64,000 nt of DNA from Deltaproteobacteria bacterium HGW-Deltaproteobacteria-8 (GTDB lineage Bacteria; Desulfobacterota; Desulfovibrionia; Desulfovibrionales; Desulfovibrionaceae). Below the pieces are notes generated by a model that worked only from the letters and a program-made list of their open reading frames with translations, was not told where the DNA came from and made no database searches. Location of the stretch: the NCBI GenBank assembly GCA_002840405.1, contig PHAR01000002.1:355460-419459 (forward strand), given 5' to 3'. Positions 28,035 to 35,792 of the stretch are shown piece after piece; position 1 is the stretch's first letter, and every line of letters begins with the position of its first letter. The position numbers and the translations under genes are program-made.

Positions 28035-28358
28035 GCGGAAAGCCTGTTCTGAACCACAGTGGTCGCAAGTCTTTCATGATTCCCGCGTGGCAGGATGCGC
28101 TTGCCCTGGATTGGCCTGGCTGGATGGGGCAGGTCGGATGGCTCTTGCGGCTATAGAGGGGAATCCTGCGGGATTTTTGTGCGGCCAGCCCTATAGCCCG
28201 CATAGCCAAGGCTTGCTCCAGAGGAAAACGAAAGAGCCATGCATGAGAAAAGCGCAAGGGCCAGGGGCCGGAGGCCAAGATTTAGGTTGGGATACTCGGC
28301 GGGGAAGAGCACAAAAGGGATACTTCACGGTTTTGCTCGTTACCCTAGCCCCTGAAAG
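28035..28358. other. Non-coding stretch with no recognised feature
   Basis: About 320 bp between the inverted repeat and the tRNA terminator. Short frames exist on both strands but none has a ribosome site plus recognisable protein. No tRNA-like or repeat structure stands out. Confidence 0.45.
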
Positions 28359-28399
28359 AAAATGGGCTGTTAACTTGTTTAGTTAACAGCCCATTTTTT
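28359..28399 (-). terminator. Terminator of tRNA-Pro (bidirectional)
   Basis: A perfect 16-bp inverted repeat AAAATGGGCTGTTAAC and its complement encloses a 7-nt loop. A and T runs on both sides let it act in either direction. It begins 10 nt from the 3' end of tRNA-Pro. Confidence 0.9.
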
Positions 28400-28408
28400 G
28401 GGGAAAAG

Positions 28409-28485
28409 TGGTCGGGATGAGAGGAGTTGAACCTCCGGCCCCCTGAACCCCATTCAGGTGCGCTACCAGGCTGCGCTACATCCCG
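28409..28485 (-). tRNA. tRNA-Pro (anticodon GGG)
   Basis: The 77-nt cloverleaf has acceptor CGGGATG/CATCCCG, D-stem GCGC/GCGC, anticodon stem CCTGA/TCAGG with loop ATGGGGT giving GGG, T-arm GGAGG TTCAACT CCTCT (one mismatch), and an encoded CCA. A strong promoter lies upstream and a strong terminator downstream, so it is a single-gene unit. Confidence 0.95.
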
Positions 28486-28499
28486 TCTTGCGAAGTGGG

Positions 28500-28528
28500 C
28501 TAATACCTCCCACGGTTGCGGTTGTCAA
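28500..28528 (-). promoter_or_regulatory. Promoter of tRNA-Pro
   Basis: On the minus strand a perfect TTGACA is followed by 17 bp and TATTAG, ending 14 bp before the tRNA 5' end. This is the expected layout of a strong stable-RNA promoter. Confidence 0.85.
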
Positions 28529-28624
28529 CAAAGACCCGAAGAAAACCTGCGGCAAAGTGGGATTTGCCGAGATTGCCGCGCCAGGGACTGCCGGGCAATG
28601 AAGCGAGAGCGCCCCGGCTCATGG

Positions 28625-29719
28625 TCATGTCCGCAGGCAGCGCTCTAAATCGGCGAAGGTCTTTTGCATCTCGAACTGGCTGACGACCCGCGCGCGGCCG
28701 TTCTCGCCCAGCCTCTTGCGCAGGGGCTCGTCGGCCATGAGAGCCAGCAGGCGGCCCGCAAAGGCTTCAATGTCCCTGACCGGGCACAGGTAGCCGGTCT
28801 CCCCGTCGAGGACGATCTCGGGCATGCTGCTGACGTTCCAGGCGACCACGGGCTTGCGCGCCTCCATGGCCTCCACCTGGGCCTGGCCGAAGCCCTCCCA
28901 GAGCGAGGTCAGGGCGAAGATGTCGATGGTCTCGTGGAAGCTTTTCATGTCCGAGACAAAGCCCAGAAATTCCACCACGTCGTCGACGCCGCGCGCTTGG
29001 GCGTAAGCCTTGAGCTCCGCCTCCAGCTCGCCGACGCCCGCGATGAGCACGCGAAAGGGGATGGCCTGCTCCTTCAGCCGCGCGGCGATGTCCAGAAGCA
29101 GCTTCTGCCCCTTTTGCGGGGTCAGGCGCGCGGCATTGCCGATGAGGATCTCGCCCGGCCTGCGCTCCACAAGGGCCTTGGCCGGCTGGGCGTCAAATGC
29201 GGCTACGTCGAACCCGCAGTACACCAGGTGGATGCGCCCATGCTCGATGAGCCGCTTGTTCTCGGCCAGCACGCAGTCGCGGGTGTTCAGGGAGTTGACG
29301 ATGAGCTTGGTGAGCACGCGCCCGTAGAGAAGCCTGTTCAGCAGACGGTCGCGCACGGGCACGGCGATGCCCCGGCGGTAGATGATGTCCGGTACGCGTG
29401 CAAGCCTCGCGGCGATGCCTCCGGCCTTCATGTCCGAGGGCAGGCAGGTGATCACGGCCTCCACGCCCTCTTGGCGGTAGAAGTGGGCCAGCCGCAGCAG
29501 GGTGACGGGGTTCAGGAAGCTCTGGTTGGTGATGGCGATGCGCAGCAGCGTAATGCCGGCCTCATCCTCAAGGCGGTCGGCCAGGACGCTTTCGCGGTTG
29601 GCCACCACGCAGACCCGGTAGCCCTTGTCGCGGGCGAGCAGGGCGTTGTCGTAGTGCCAGCGCTCGCCGCCGCCCCAGGCTTTGTTGGAGTTGAAAAAGC
29701 AGATGCACTTGGGCTGCAT
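28625..29719 (-). CDS. GT4-family (GT-B fold) glycosyltransferase
   Basis: The 364-residue retaining glycosyltransferase has a donor-domain signature at ~190-310: GNAARLTPQKGQKLLL, VEFLGFVSDM, and LTSLWEGFGQAQVEAMEARKPVVA with the catalytic Glu of the EGFGxxxxEAM motif. The N-terminal half (KCICFFNSNKAWGGGERWHY) is the acceptor Rossmann domain with the GGGE glycine loop. It resembles lipopolysaccharide core or capsule sugar transferases, but the acceptor cannot be read. The ATG at 29719 has AAGGA 6 nt upstream. Neighbours give no pathway context; it is divergent from the next gene. Confidence 0.9.
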   Translation of the reverse strand: MQPKCICFFNSNKAWGGGERWHYDNALLARDKGYRVCVVANRESVLADRLEDEAGITLLRIAITNQSFLNPVTLLRLAHFYRQEGVEAVITCLPSDMKAGGIAARLARVPDIIYRRGIAVPVRDRLLNRLLYGRVLTKLIVNSLNTRDCVLAENKRLIEHGRIHLVYCGFDVAAFDAQPAKALVERRPGEILIGNAARLTPQKGQKLLLDIAARLKEQAIPFRVLIAGVGELEAELKAYAQARGVDDVVEFLGFVSDMKSFHETIDIFALTSLWEGFGQAQVEAMEARKPVVAWNVSSMPEIVLDGETGYLCPVRDIEAFAGRLLALMADEPLRKRLGENGRARVVSQFEMQKTFADLERCLRT

Positions 29720-29927
29720 TGTGTGTCCTTGTCTGAGCAGGGCCGAGGGGGTTGGGATCTGGCTCGGGCCTGCGTCACGATACGCTTCGGCCAACCGCTT
29801 TTGTTCTTACTCCTTTGGCGGCCATGGGGCAAGGTGGATTCCCGGCGCCGCGCAAGCTGAGAGCAGGCGCGCATTGCCTCGCTGTGCGGAATGGCGTAGC
29901 ACGAAAGAAAGAATTGCGAGGCTTGGC

Positions 29928-30695
29928 ATGGAAAGGCACAAGACCCTGGCGGACGCTCTGGAGAGCGAGGTGCTCAGCGAGATGGCGGGGACCTTCTTCG
30001 GAGCGCGCAAGGCGCTGGAGGATCTGCTGGAGGACTTCAAGCTCCGCGTTGAGGACATCCAGGCCAGGGAGGCCCAGGTGTTCTCCCGGGTCTTCTATCT
30101 GCGTTCGCTGCTTCTTGGACCTGAGGGGGAGGCCGCGTTGTTCGCGGAGCTTGGCCTTGAGGACCCCTTTCCCACCTCAAAAGGCCACTCCGGCTCCCGA
30201 ACCTGGCATCCCGACAGCCTGCCCTTCGCATTTTTCGCCAGCTCGCGCTACGTGAAGGCCGTGCTCCAGGCCTACGCGGAGGTGCGCCACACTTGCGACG
30301 TCTACATGGCCGGAGAGTACGAGGATGATCCGGACAAAAGCGGCCGCAAGCGCCTGAGCCCGCACTACCGACAGCTTGAACGCCACTGCGCGCGGCTCAA
30401 CGAGCGCATCGAGAAGATCAACACCGAGATGACGCCGTCCTCGGTCCTTCAGTTTGCCCGGAACATCAGCGCCGAAGATCAGCCGGGCCAGGGCACGCTC
30501 TCCAATTCCCTTGATGCGGAGAGCCTGGACAAGGGGCTCATGTTCGAGAAGGTCGACTTCGCAGCCCTGGGCCTGTGGGCGGCTCCCAGCCTGCCGCCCG
30601 TGGAGGCCTGCGAGGACGCCATCCGGCGTTTCTGCGCGCGGCATTACAAGCACAACGCACAGCAAATAAAAAAGGTGCTGGCCGACCTGAACTAG
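29928..30695 (+). CDS. Unrecognised 255-residue cytosolic protein
   Basis: I do not recognise this family. It has no signal peptide or membrane helix. It is mostly helical and rich in charged residues, with an N-terminal amphipathic stretch (ADALESEVLSEMAGTFFGA, then LEDLLEDFKLRVEDIQARE), a central aromatic patch (WHPDSLPFAFFASSRYVKAV) and a C-terminal helix (FCARHYKHNAQQIKKVLADLN). There are no cysteine clusters or nucleotide motifs. The ATG at 29928 has GAGG upstream. The stop lies inside the terminator of the convergent DHH gene. Codon use looks native, so it is probably a real lineage-specific gene. Confidence 0.75.
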   Translation: MERHKTLADALESEVLSEMAGTFFGARKALEDLLEDFKLRVEDIQAREAQVFSRVFYLRSLLLGPEGEAALFAELGLEDPFPTSKGHSGSRTWHPDSLPFAFFASSRYVKAVLQAYAEVRHTCDVYMAGEYEDDPDKSGRKRLSPHYRQLERHCARLNERIEKINTEMTPSSVLQFARNISAEDQPGQGTLSNSLDAESLDKGLMFEKVDFAALGLWAAPSLPPVEACEDAIRRFCARHYKHNAQQIKKVLADLN

Positions 30696-30709
30696 CCGGC
30701 AGCACCTTT
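30664..30709 (-). terminator. Terminator of the DHH gene overlapping the neighbour's stop codon
   Basis: On the minus strand a 13-14 bp stem with one bulge (CCGGCAGCACCTTT pairing across the stop region) is followed on its far side by TTTTTTATTT. It lies inside the last codons of the convergent 255-residue gene, so the two genes share it. Confidence 0.75.
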
Positions 30710-30732
30710 GGGCGCAAAAAGTCGGGCCTGTC

Positions 30733-31650
30733 TTAGCCAGTGGTGGTGATGTTCTTGACCAGGGCTTCGACCACCGCATCCGCCGCGTCCGCAGACACCT
30801 GGCAGGTGCCGACCTTGTCGTGTCCGCCGCCGCCGTATTCCAGCATGAGCCTGCCGACGTTGGTCTTGCAGTTGCGCTTGAGGATGCTGTGGCCCACGGT
30901 AATGACCACGTTCTGTCTGCGCACGCCCCACATGACCTGCATGCTGATGTTGCAGTTCAGGAACAGGGTGTAGATCAGGAAGCGGTTGCCGACGTGGATT
31001 GCGTCCTCGCCGCGCAGGTCTGTCAGGACGAGGTTGCCGTGCTGGGTGGAGTTGCGGCGCAGCATGTCCACGAAGATGCGCGACTGTTCGCGGTAGATCT
31101 CCATGCGTTCCTGCACATCGGGCAGCTTCAGGATGTCCTCGGCCTTGTGCGTGCGGCAGTAGTCGATCATGTCCAGCATGAGCTGGTAGTTGCTGATGCG
31201 GAAGTCCTTGAAGCGGCCCAGGCCGGTACGCGGGTCCATGATGAAGCCGAGCATTATCCAGCCCTTGGGGTCGGCTATCTCCTGAGCGGTCAGGTTGGCG
31301 CTGTCCACCTTGTCCACGGCCTCAAGCATGGGGTGCAGGTGCTTGGGAAATTTCTTGTCACCGCCGTAGTAGTCCCAGATGACCCGGGCGCAGCTCTTGA
31401 GGGGCTTGCTCATGCCCTCGAACGTGATGTCCTTGCCCAGGCGGGTCTGTTCGCTGGTGTGGTGGTCGAACCACATGCCGCAGCCAGGCACATAGGGCAC
31501 ATTGGCGAGGATATCGTTGCTGGAGACCGTGATCAGTCCGTCCTGGATGTCCTTGGGGTGCGCGAAGAGGTAGTCGTCGATGAGCCCCAGCTCTTTGAGC
31601 AGCACCGAACAGGCGAGGCCGTCAAAGTCGGACCGAGTCACAAGTCGCAT
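30733..31650 (-). CDS. DHH-family phosphoesterase (exopolyphosphatase-like)
   Basis: The 305-residue product has the DHH motifs in order: TRSDFDGLACSVLL, DIQDG, FDHHTSEQT (the DHH box) and EAVDKVDSANLT. The C-terminal DHHA1 domain ends in GRLMLEYGGGGHDKVGTCQV, the glycine-rich substrate loop. Relatives cleave polyphosphate ends, nanoRNA or pAp; the exact substrate is not readable. AAAGGA precedes the ATG, and a strong promoter lies about 50 nt upstream. Confidence 0.88.
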   Translation of the reverse strand: MRLVTRSDFDGLACSVLLKELGLIDDYLFAHPKDIQDGLITVSSNDILANVPYVPGCGMWFDHHTSEQTRLGKDITFEGMSKPLKSCARVIWDYYGGDKKFPKHLHPMLEAVDKVDSANLTAQEIADPKGWIMLGFIMDPRTGLGRFKDFRISNYQLMLDMIDYCRTHKAEDILKLPDVQERMEIYREQSRIFVDMLRRNSTQHGNLVLTDLRGEDAIHVGNRFLIYTLFLNCNISMQVMWGVRRQNVVITVGHSILKRNCKTNVGRLMLEYGGGGHDKVGTCQVSADAADAVVEALVKNITTTG

Positions 31651-31700
31651 CGAGGTGTCCTTTGGTTGCGTTTGGCCGAATTGTGCCGACCCCTTACACC

Positions 31701-31728
31701 ATTATCCCGATGCTGAAGGAACTGTCAA
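31701..31728 (-). promoter_or_regulatory. Promoter of the DHH phosphoesterase gene
   Basis: A perfect TTGACA, 16-bp spacer and GATAAT (five of six) point toward the gene starting at 31650. It lies just after the cbiO stop, in an otherwise plain 90-bp gap. Confidence 0.65.
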
Positions 31729-31740
31729 CTCGCGAACGAA

Positions 31741-32496
31741 TTATTCGGCTGCTCCGCACACAGGGCAGCCCTGCATGCGCAAGGGGGGCTCCAGGGCGCA
31801 GGCTGCCAGCAGGTCGTGGTCGGCGAAGATCTGAGCCGTGGGGCCGTCGGCCATGACGCGGCCCTGGTGCAGGACCACGGTGCGTTCGCAGAGGTCCAGC
31901 ACCATGTCCAGGTCGTGGGTGGCCAGAATCTTGGTGTGGCTGAAGCCGCGCAGGAGCTCGATGAGCAGGCGGCGCGAGCGCGGGTCCAGGTTGGACGAGG
32001 GCTCGTCCATGACCAGGATGTCGGGCGAGCAGGCCAGCACGGTGGCAATGGCCACGACGCGCTTCTCTCCACCGGAGAGCCGGTGCGGCGGGCGGTGCTT
32101 CAGGTGCAGGGCGCCCACCTGGGCCAGGGCCTCGTCCACGCGGATGGCGGCCTCCTCGGGTGGCAGGCCGATGTTCAGTGGTCCAAAGGCCACGTCCTCG
32201 GCCACTGTGGGCATGAACAGCTGGTCGTCCGGGTCCTGGAACACGAGGCCCACGGTGCGCCGCACCTCGCGCAGGGTTCCGGGCAAGACGGGAACGTCGC
32301 CCACGCGCACGCGGCCTGTCTGGGGCACGTGAACGCCGCAGAGGTGCTGGAGCAGGGTGGACTTGCCCGCGCCATTGGCGCCGACAAGCCCCACGGATTC
32401 GCCGTGGTGGATGGTCAGGTCGATGCCGTCCAGGGCCGGGGTCCCGTCCGGGTAGCAGAAGCTGACACCCTTCAATTCAACGATGTGGTGACTCAC
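31741..32496 (-). CDS. cbiO: Cobalt/nickel ECF transporter ATPase (CbiO-type)
   Basis: The 251-residue ABC ATPase has Walker A GANGAGKST, Q-loop VFQDPDDQLF (typical of ECF ATPases), signature RLSGGEKRVVAIA, Walker B ILVMDEPSSNLD and H-loop ILATHDLDM. The C-terminus carries CPVC, perhaps metal related. It powers the CbiM/CbiQ importer encoded just upstream. The GTG at 32496 overlaps the cbiQ stop (GTGA) and has GGAG 7 nt upstream. Cobalt versus nickel cannot be told from sequence alone. Confidence 0.92.
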   Translation of the reverse strand: MSHHIVELKGVSFCYPDGTPALDGIDLTIHHGESVGLVGANGAGKSTLLQHLCGVHVPQTGRVRVGDVPVLPGTLREVRRTVGLVFQDPDDQLFMPTVAEDVAFGPLNIGLPPEEAAIRVDEALAQVGALHLKHRPPHRLSGGEKRVVAIATVLACSPDILVMDEPSSNLDPRSRRLLIELLRGFSHTKILATHDLDMVLDLCERTVVLHQGRVMADGPTAQIFADHDLLAACALEPPLRMQGCPVCGAAE

Positions 32497-33317
32497 GGCA
32501 AGACTCCAGGCACCAGGCCTCCGGCTTTTCCGCCCAGGTACAGGGGCAGGTCGAGGATGCGTACGGCAATGAGGAAAAGCCCCCAGATGAGGCAGAAGCG
32601 CCACTCTGCCGGACCAAATCGCGAGGTGGGCCGCAGCTCGGGCATCTGGCCGTCGAAGCCGCGGCAGAGCATGGCCTGATGCACCCGCCCGGCCCGGTCC
32701 AGGGTGCGCAGGAGCAGGCTGCCGAGCAAGGTTCGGAACTCGCGCAGGTTCGGGCGCTTGTCCCTGGCGCAGCGCTGTACGCGGGCGTGCAGCATGCGCA
32801 GGGCCTCGTCGGCCAGGACAAAGATATAGCGGTACAGGAACTGGAGTTGCACGAGCAGGGCCGTGGGCATACCCAGCCGGCCCAGGGCGCGGCAGATCTG
32901 ATCGAACCCGGTGACGGCCAGCAGCACCAGGCCGGTGGTGACGGCCAAAAGTGAACGCAGCACGATGGACGCGAAGGAGAGCATGCCGCCGGTGATGGCC
33001 AGGGGACCGAGGGCCATCTGCACACTGCGGTCGAGCAGGGGGTTGAAGATGCCCACAAAGATCACGAAGGGCAGGGCCAGGGCCGCGCGGCGCAGCAGCA
33101 GGCTGAGAGGAATGCCGCCCTGCACGGCCAGGATCAGGGGGAAAGCTGCAAAGGGCAGCAGCCGCGAGAACTCATAGCGGCCAAGGGAGAGCATGGAGAC
33201 AAGGTACAAGAGGGTGACCAGGACCTTGGCCCGGGCATCCAGCCTGTGCAAGGGCGTATCCAGGCCGGCAAGGTCGTCCAGGCGGCGGATCTCATGCAGT
33301 GCGGTGTCCAGGCCCAT
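32493..33317 (-). CDS. cbiQ: ECF transporter transmembrane subunit (CbiQ-type)
   Basis: The 274-residue T component has about five membrane helices and the coupling motifs characteristic of EcfT/CbiQ: RRAALALPFVIFVGI, then helical LHARVQRCARDK and AGRVHQAMLCRGFDG (the A-R-G ATPase-coupling segment). The N-terminus LDTPLHRLDARAKVLVTL is typical. The ATG at 33317 has a G-rich ribosome site. It is separated from cbiM by 73 nt containing a strong hairpin, and overlaps cbiO by 4 nt. Confidence 0.92.
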   Translation of the reverse strand: MGLDTALHEIRRLDDLAGLDTPLHRLDARAKVLVTLLYLVSMLSLGRYEFSRLLPFAAFPLILAVQGGIPLSLLLRRAALALPFVIFVGIFNPLLDRSVQMALGPLAITGGMLSFASIVLRSLLAVTTGLVLLAVTGFDQICRALGRLGMPTALLVQLQFLYRYIFVLADEALRMLHARVQRCARDKRPNLREFRTLLGSLLLRTLDRAGRVHQAMLCRGFDGQMPELRPTSRFGPAEWRFCLIWGLFLIAVRILDLPLYLGGKAGGLVPGVLP

Positions 33318-33333
33318 GCGTTCCCCAAAAAGT

Positions 33334-33359
33334 GGCGGGCAGGGAGTTCCCTGCCCGCC
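33334..33359 (-). terminator. Hairpin between cbiM and cbiQ
   Basis: GGCGGGCAGGG and CCCTGCCCGCC (11 bp) enclose a 4-nt loop and are followed on the minus strand by ACTTTTTGG. It looks like a partial intrinsic terminator inside the operon and could lower cbiQO relative to cbiM, or mark processing. Confidence 0.7.
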
Positions 33360-33390
33360 AGTGATGCTGACTCGTTGCCAGCCTGGCTGA

Positions 33391-34449
33391 TCAGGCCTTG
33401 ACGTGAGTGCGCCGGCGCAGAACCAGGGCAACCAGGCCGGCCAGGCACAGGGTCATGAAACCGCCGATCAAGCCGGCCAGGCTCGTTCCGGCGCTCACAT
33501 TGGGCCAGGATTCGGCCGGCTTGGCTTCAGTCTTGGTTTCGGAGGCAGACGATTCGCTCTTGGCCGCCACGGGCTCCTTGAAATTGTAGTCCGGCAGGAA
33601 GGCGATGCGCTTCTGCAAGGCGTCCAGTGTGTTGTGGATGCCGTGTTCCGGGGCCTCAAGCTCCTCCTTGCCGCTGACCTTGCCCATGGACCATTCCAGG
33701 CCGTCGGGATCGGCGGAAGCAAACCAGCTCAAGGTCCCGGCGGTAACCAGCGCAGCCAGGGCCAGGCCAATCACAACGGGGCGCAGCGGGCGGGACTCGG
33801 CGCCGGGCTGGGGCGCGTTGAAGAGCTCGGGCCGGGCCTTGTGCAGGAACACCACGAGCATGGCCGTGACCATGCCCTCCACCAGCCCGATGGCCAGGTG
33901 GATAGGCTGCATGAGCAGCACGAAGGAGCTGAAAGGCAGCTCACTGATGCCTGAAGCCACTGTTTCCAGGACCACGCCGAAGGCGCCCATCTGCAGGCCG
34001 ACAACGGCTGCGATGATCGAGGCGGTCATGAGCTTGCCCTTGCTCGGGTTTTCGCCTGCCAGGGGTTTAAAGATGAACGGGTAGCACAGGAAGCAGGGGA
34101 AGAATCCCAGGTTGAAGATATTGCAGCCCAGAGCCAGGAGGCCGCCGTCGGCAAAGAACAGGGCCTGCACGGACAGCACCGAGGCTATGGCCAGGAAGGC
34201 CGCGTGGGGGCCGAGCAGCACGGCCAGGATGAGCCCACCGCCCAAATGGCCGCTGGAGCCGGTGCCGGGGATGCTGAAGTTGATCATCTGCGCCGCGAAC
34301 ACAAAGGCCGCCAGCACGCCCATGAGGGGCACGCGGCGGTCGTCCATGGTGGCTTTCAGGCGGCTCGAGGAATAGGCGAGCAGCCCTGCGGAAGCGGCCC
34401 ACATTGTCCCGCCAACGGCTGGGGAGAGAAGAGCATCGGCCATGTGCAT
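33391..34449 (-). CDS. cbiM: CbiM/NikM substrate-binding subunit fused to a CbiN/PDGLE-like domain
   Basis: Of 352 residues, 1-~205 are CbiM/NikM: it begins MHMADALLSP (the His-2 metal-binding N-terminus), then FAAQMINFSIPGTGSSGHLGGG and helices to LVEGMVTAMLVVF. Residues ~225-350 are a PDGLE/CbiN-type part: a membrane helix, ASADPDGLEWSMGK and a C-terminal membrane helix, as in NikMN fusions. It captures Co2+ or Ni2+. AGGAGG lies 8 nt before the ATG. It is the first gene of the cbiM-cbiQ-cbiO unit. No cobalamin riboswitch is evident upstream. Confidence 0.93.
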   Translation of the reverse strand: MHMADALLSPAVGGTMWAASAGLLAYSSSRLKATMDDRRVPLMGVLAAFVFAAQMINFSIPGTGSSGHLGGGLILAVLLGPHAAFLAIASVLSVQALFFADGGLLALGCNIFNLGFFPCFLCYPFIFKPLAGENPSKGKLMTASIIAAVVGLQMGAFGVVLETVASGISELPFSSFVLLMQPIHLAIGLVEGMVTAMLVVFLHKARPELFNAPQPGAESRPLRPVVIGLALAALVTAGTLSWFASADPDGLEWSMGKVSGKEELEAPEHGIHNTLDALQKRIAFLPDYNFKEPVAAKSESSASETKTEAKPAESWPNVSAGTSLAGLIGGFMTLCLAGLVALVLRRRTHVKA

Positions 34450-34496
34450 ACGGGTGTCCTCCTGAATGAACGATCTTTGGGCGTGCAGACCAGTTC

Positions 34497-34525
34497 CTTA
34501 TGCACACGAATTGAGTTCCCGTCAA
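34497..34525 (-). promoter_or_regulatory. Likely promoter of the cbiMQO operon
   Basis: TTGACG, 17 bp and CATAAG on the minus strand lie about 50 nt before the cbiM start, in the AT-rich gap after cca. A single GTGTTAC heptamer at 34552-34558 resembles half of a NikR site, but no second half is found. Confidence 0.5.
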
Positions 34526-34581
34526 CGAAAAAATCGTACGAAGTTAAGAAATGTGTTACGGAGGAGGTAAGGCCGTTCAAA

Positions 34582-35733
34582 TCAGGTGCGGGCGCGGGAC
34601 GACCGGCCAGCGTGAACGGCCTTGATGCGCAGGGAGCGCAGGAGCTCGCCGGAGGCCTCTCCCTGGTCGCGGGCTTCCGGGGGGAGGGTGGCGCTGAGTG
34701 CCGCGTCCAGGTCGGCCAGGGCCTCGGGCAGGTGGTCGGTATTTATGTTTTGACCCTTGTCCGCTCTGTTCTTGTCCGCCTGGGCGAGGCAGAACAGTTC
34801 CCGTAGCACGCCCTTGCTCTTGAGCCGGAAGAGCAGGTCCACGCGGGTGGCGTCCCGCAGTTCCGGGTAGCGTGCGGCCAGCATGTGCCAGCGGGCGGCG
34901 TCGGCCCCGGCGTTGACCAGGCGCGTGGGCAGGCGCAGGCGCAGTCCCAGCGCCAGGGCCGCCCCCTCGCCGCGTTCCTCGTGGCCGAGGTGCCGGGGCA
35001 GAAGCTCGGCTGGCGTAAGTGCCTTCCCCAGGTCGTGGCACAGGCCCATCCATACGGACATGACGTCCCCGTTCAGTTGGTCCATGACCCGGGCCGTATG
35101 CTCCAGCACGCTGGCGTCGTGATATTTTGGCGGCCCGGCCGGTATGGTCGAGGTGCCTGCCAGCTCCTCAAACCATGGTCCGAGGCAGCCGCCCTGATCC
35201 AGGAGACGCAGGAATTCGCCTGGACGCGCTCCGGCGCAGGCCTTCTGCACCTCCTGGCCCACGCGCTCGGCAAAGGGCTCGACAAGTCTGCCACTGGCGG
35301 CTGTCCGGCGCATGGCCTCGATGAGTTCCTGAGACGCGGTGAAGCCGGGCAGCACGGCCAGGAAGCGCGCCGCGCGATAGGCGCGCAAGGGGTCGTCGGA
35401 CAGGGAGTGCTCTGAGGCCGGGCGCAGGATGCGCGCTTCAATGTCCTCCAGCGCCTGGGGGTGGTGGAAGAGGACGCCTGCTTCGTCCTGGGCCAGGGCG
35501 TTCACCGTGAAGTCGCGCCGGGCCAGGTCCTGCTCCAGGCTTTCGCCGCGCGGGAAGCCGTACTCTTCACCCTTATAGATGAACACGGGAAAGGTCTTGC
35601 CCACGGATTTGGCTTCCGGGTATGCCGCAAGGAAGTCCTCGACAGTGGCGTCCAGGACAAGATAATCCCTGTCTCGGACGGGGAGTCCGAGGAGCTTGTT
35701 CCGCACAGCCCCGCCGACCAGAAGAATTTTCAT
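34582..35733 (-). CDS. cca: CCA-adding tRNA nucleotidyltransferase with HD domain
   Basis: The 383-residue product starts MKILLVGGAVRNKLLGLPVRD and has the class II nucleotidyltransferase head: RDRDYLVLDA (metal Asp pair), RRDFTVNALA and DDPLRAYRAARF. The C-terminal part has an HD-type motif (GLCHDLGKALTP), as in E. coli-type Cca. It repairs or adds the 3' CCA of tRNAs; both tRNA genes here encode CCA, so repair is the likely role. I chose the ATG at 35733 by homology; an ATG five codons earlier is possible, and neither has a good ribosome site. Confidence 0.88.
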   Translation of the reverse strand: MKILLVGGAVRNKLLGLPVRDRDYLVLDATVEDFLAAYPEAKSVGKTFPVFIYKGEEYGFPRGESLEQDLARRDFTVNALAQDEAGVLFHHPQALEDIEARILRPASEHSLSDDPLRAYRAARFLAVLPGFTASQELIEAMRRTAASGRLVEPFAERVGQEVQKACAGARPGEFLRLLDQGGCLGPWFEELAGTSTIPAGPPKYHDASVLEHTARVMDQLNGDVMSVWMGLCHDLGKALTPAELLPRHLGHEERGEGAALALGLRLRLPTRLVNAGADAARWHMLAARYPELRDATRVDLLFRLKSKGVLRELFCLAQADKNRADKGQNINTDHLPEALADLDAALSATLPPEARDQGEASGELLRSLRIKAVHAGRSSRART

Positions 35734-35792
35734 GCGCCATGATAGCATCTTGCGGTTTGGATGGAAAGCGCCTGCCGCCCCTGGAGAAACCC

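Noticed and set aside
28003..28278. Short minus-strand frame after the GNAT-RsgA fusion
   Set aside because: It starts without a ribosome site, has no recognisable protein and its end overlaps the inverted repeat.
28409..28485. tRNA-Pro as the attachment site of an integrated element
   Set aside because: I found no second copy of the tRNA 3' end on the far side of the accessory patch, and no integrase gene.
34552..34558. GTGTTAC as a possible NikR site upstream of cbiM
   Set aside because: NikR sites proposed in this group have two halves 13-14 nt apart; no matching GTAACAC is found at that distance.
34450..34581. Cobalamin riboswitch before the cbiMQO operon
   Set aside because: The 130-nt gap is too short and lacks the conserved B12-box; only a promoter-like pair is visible.
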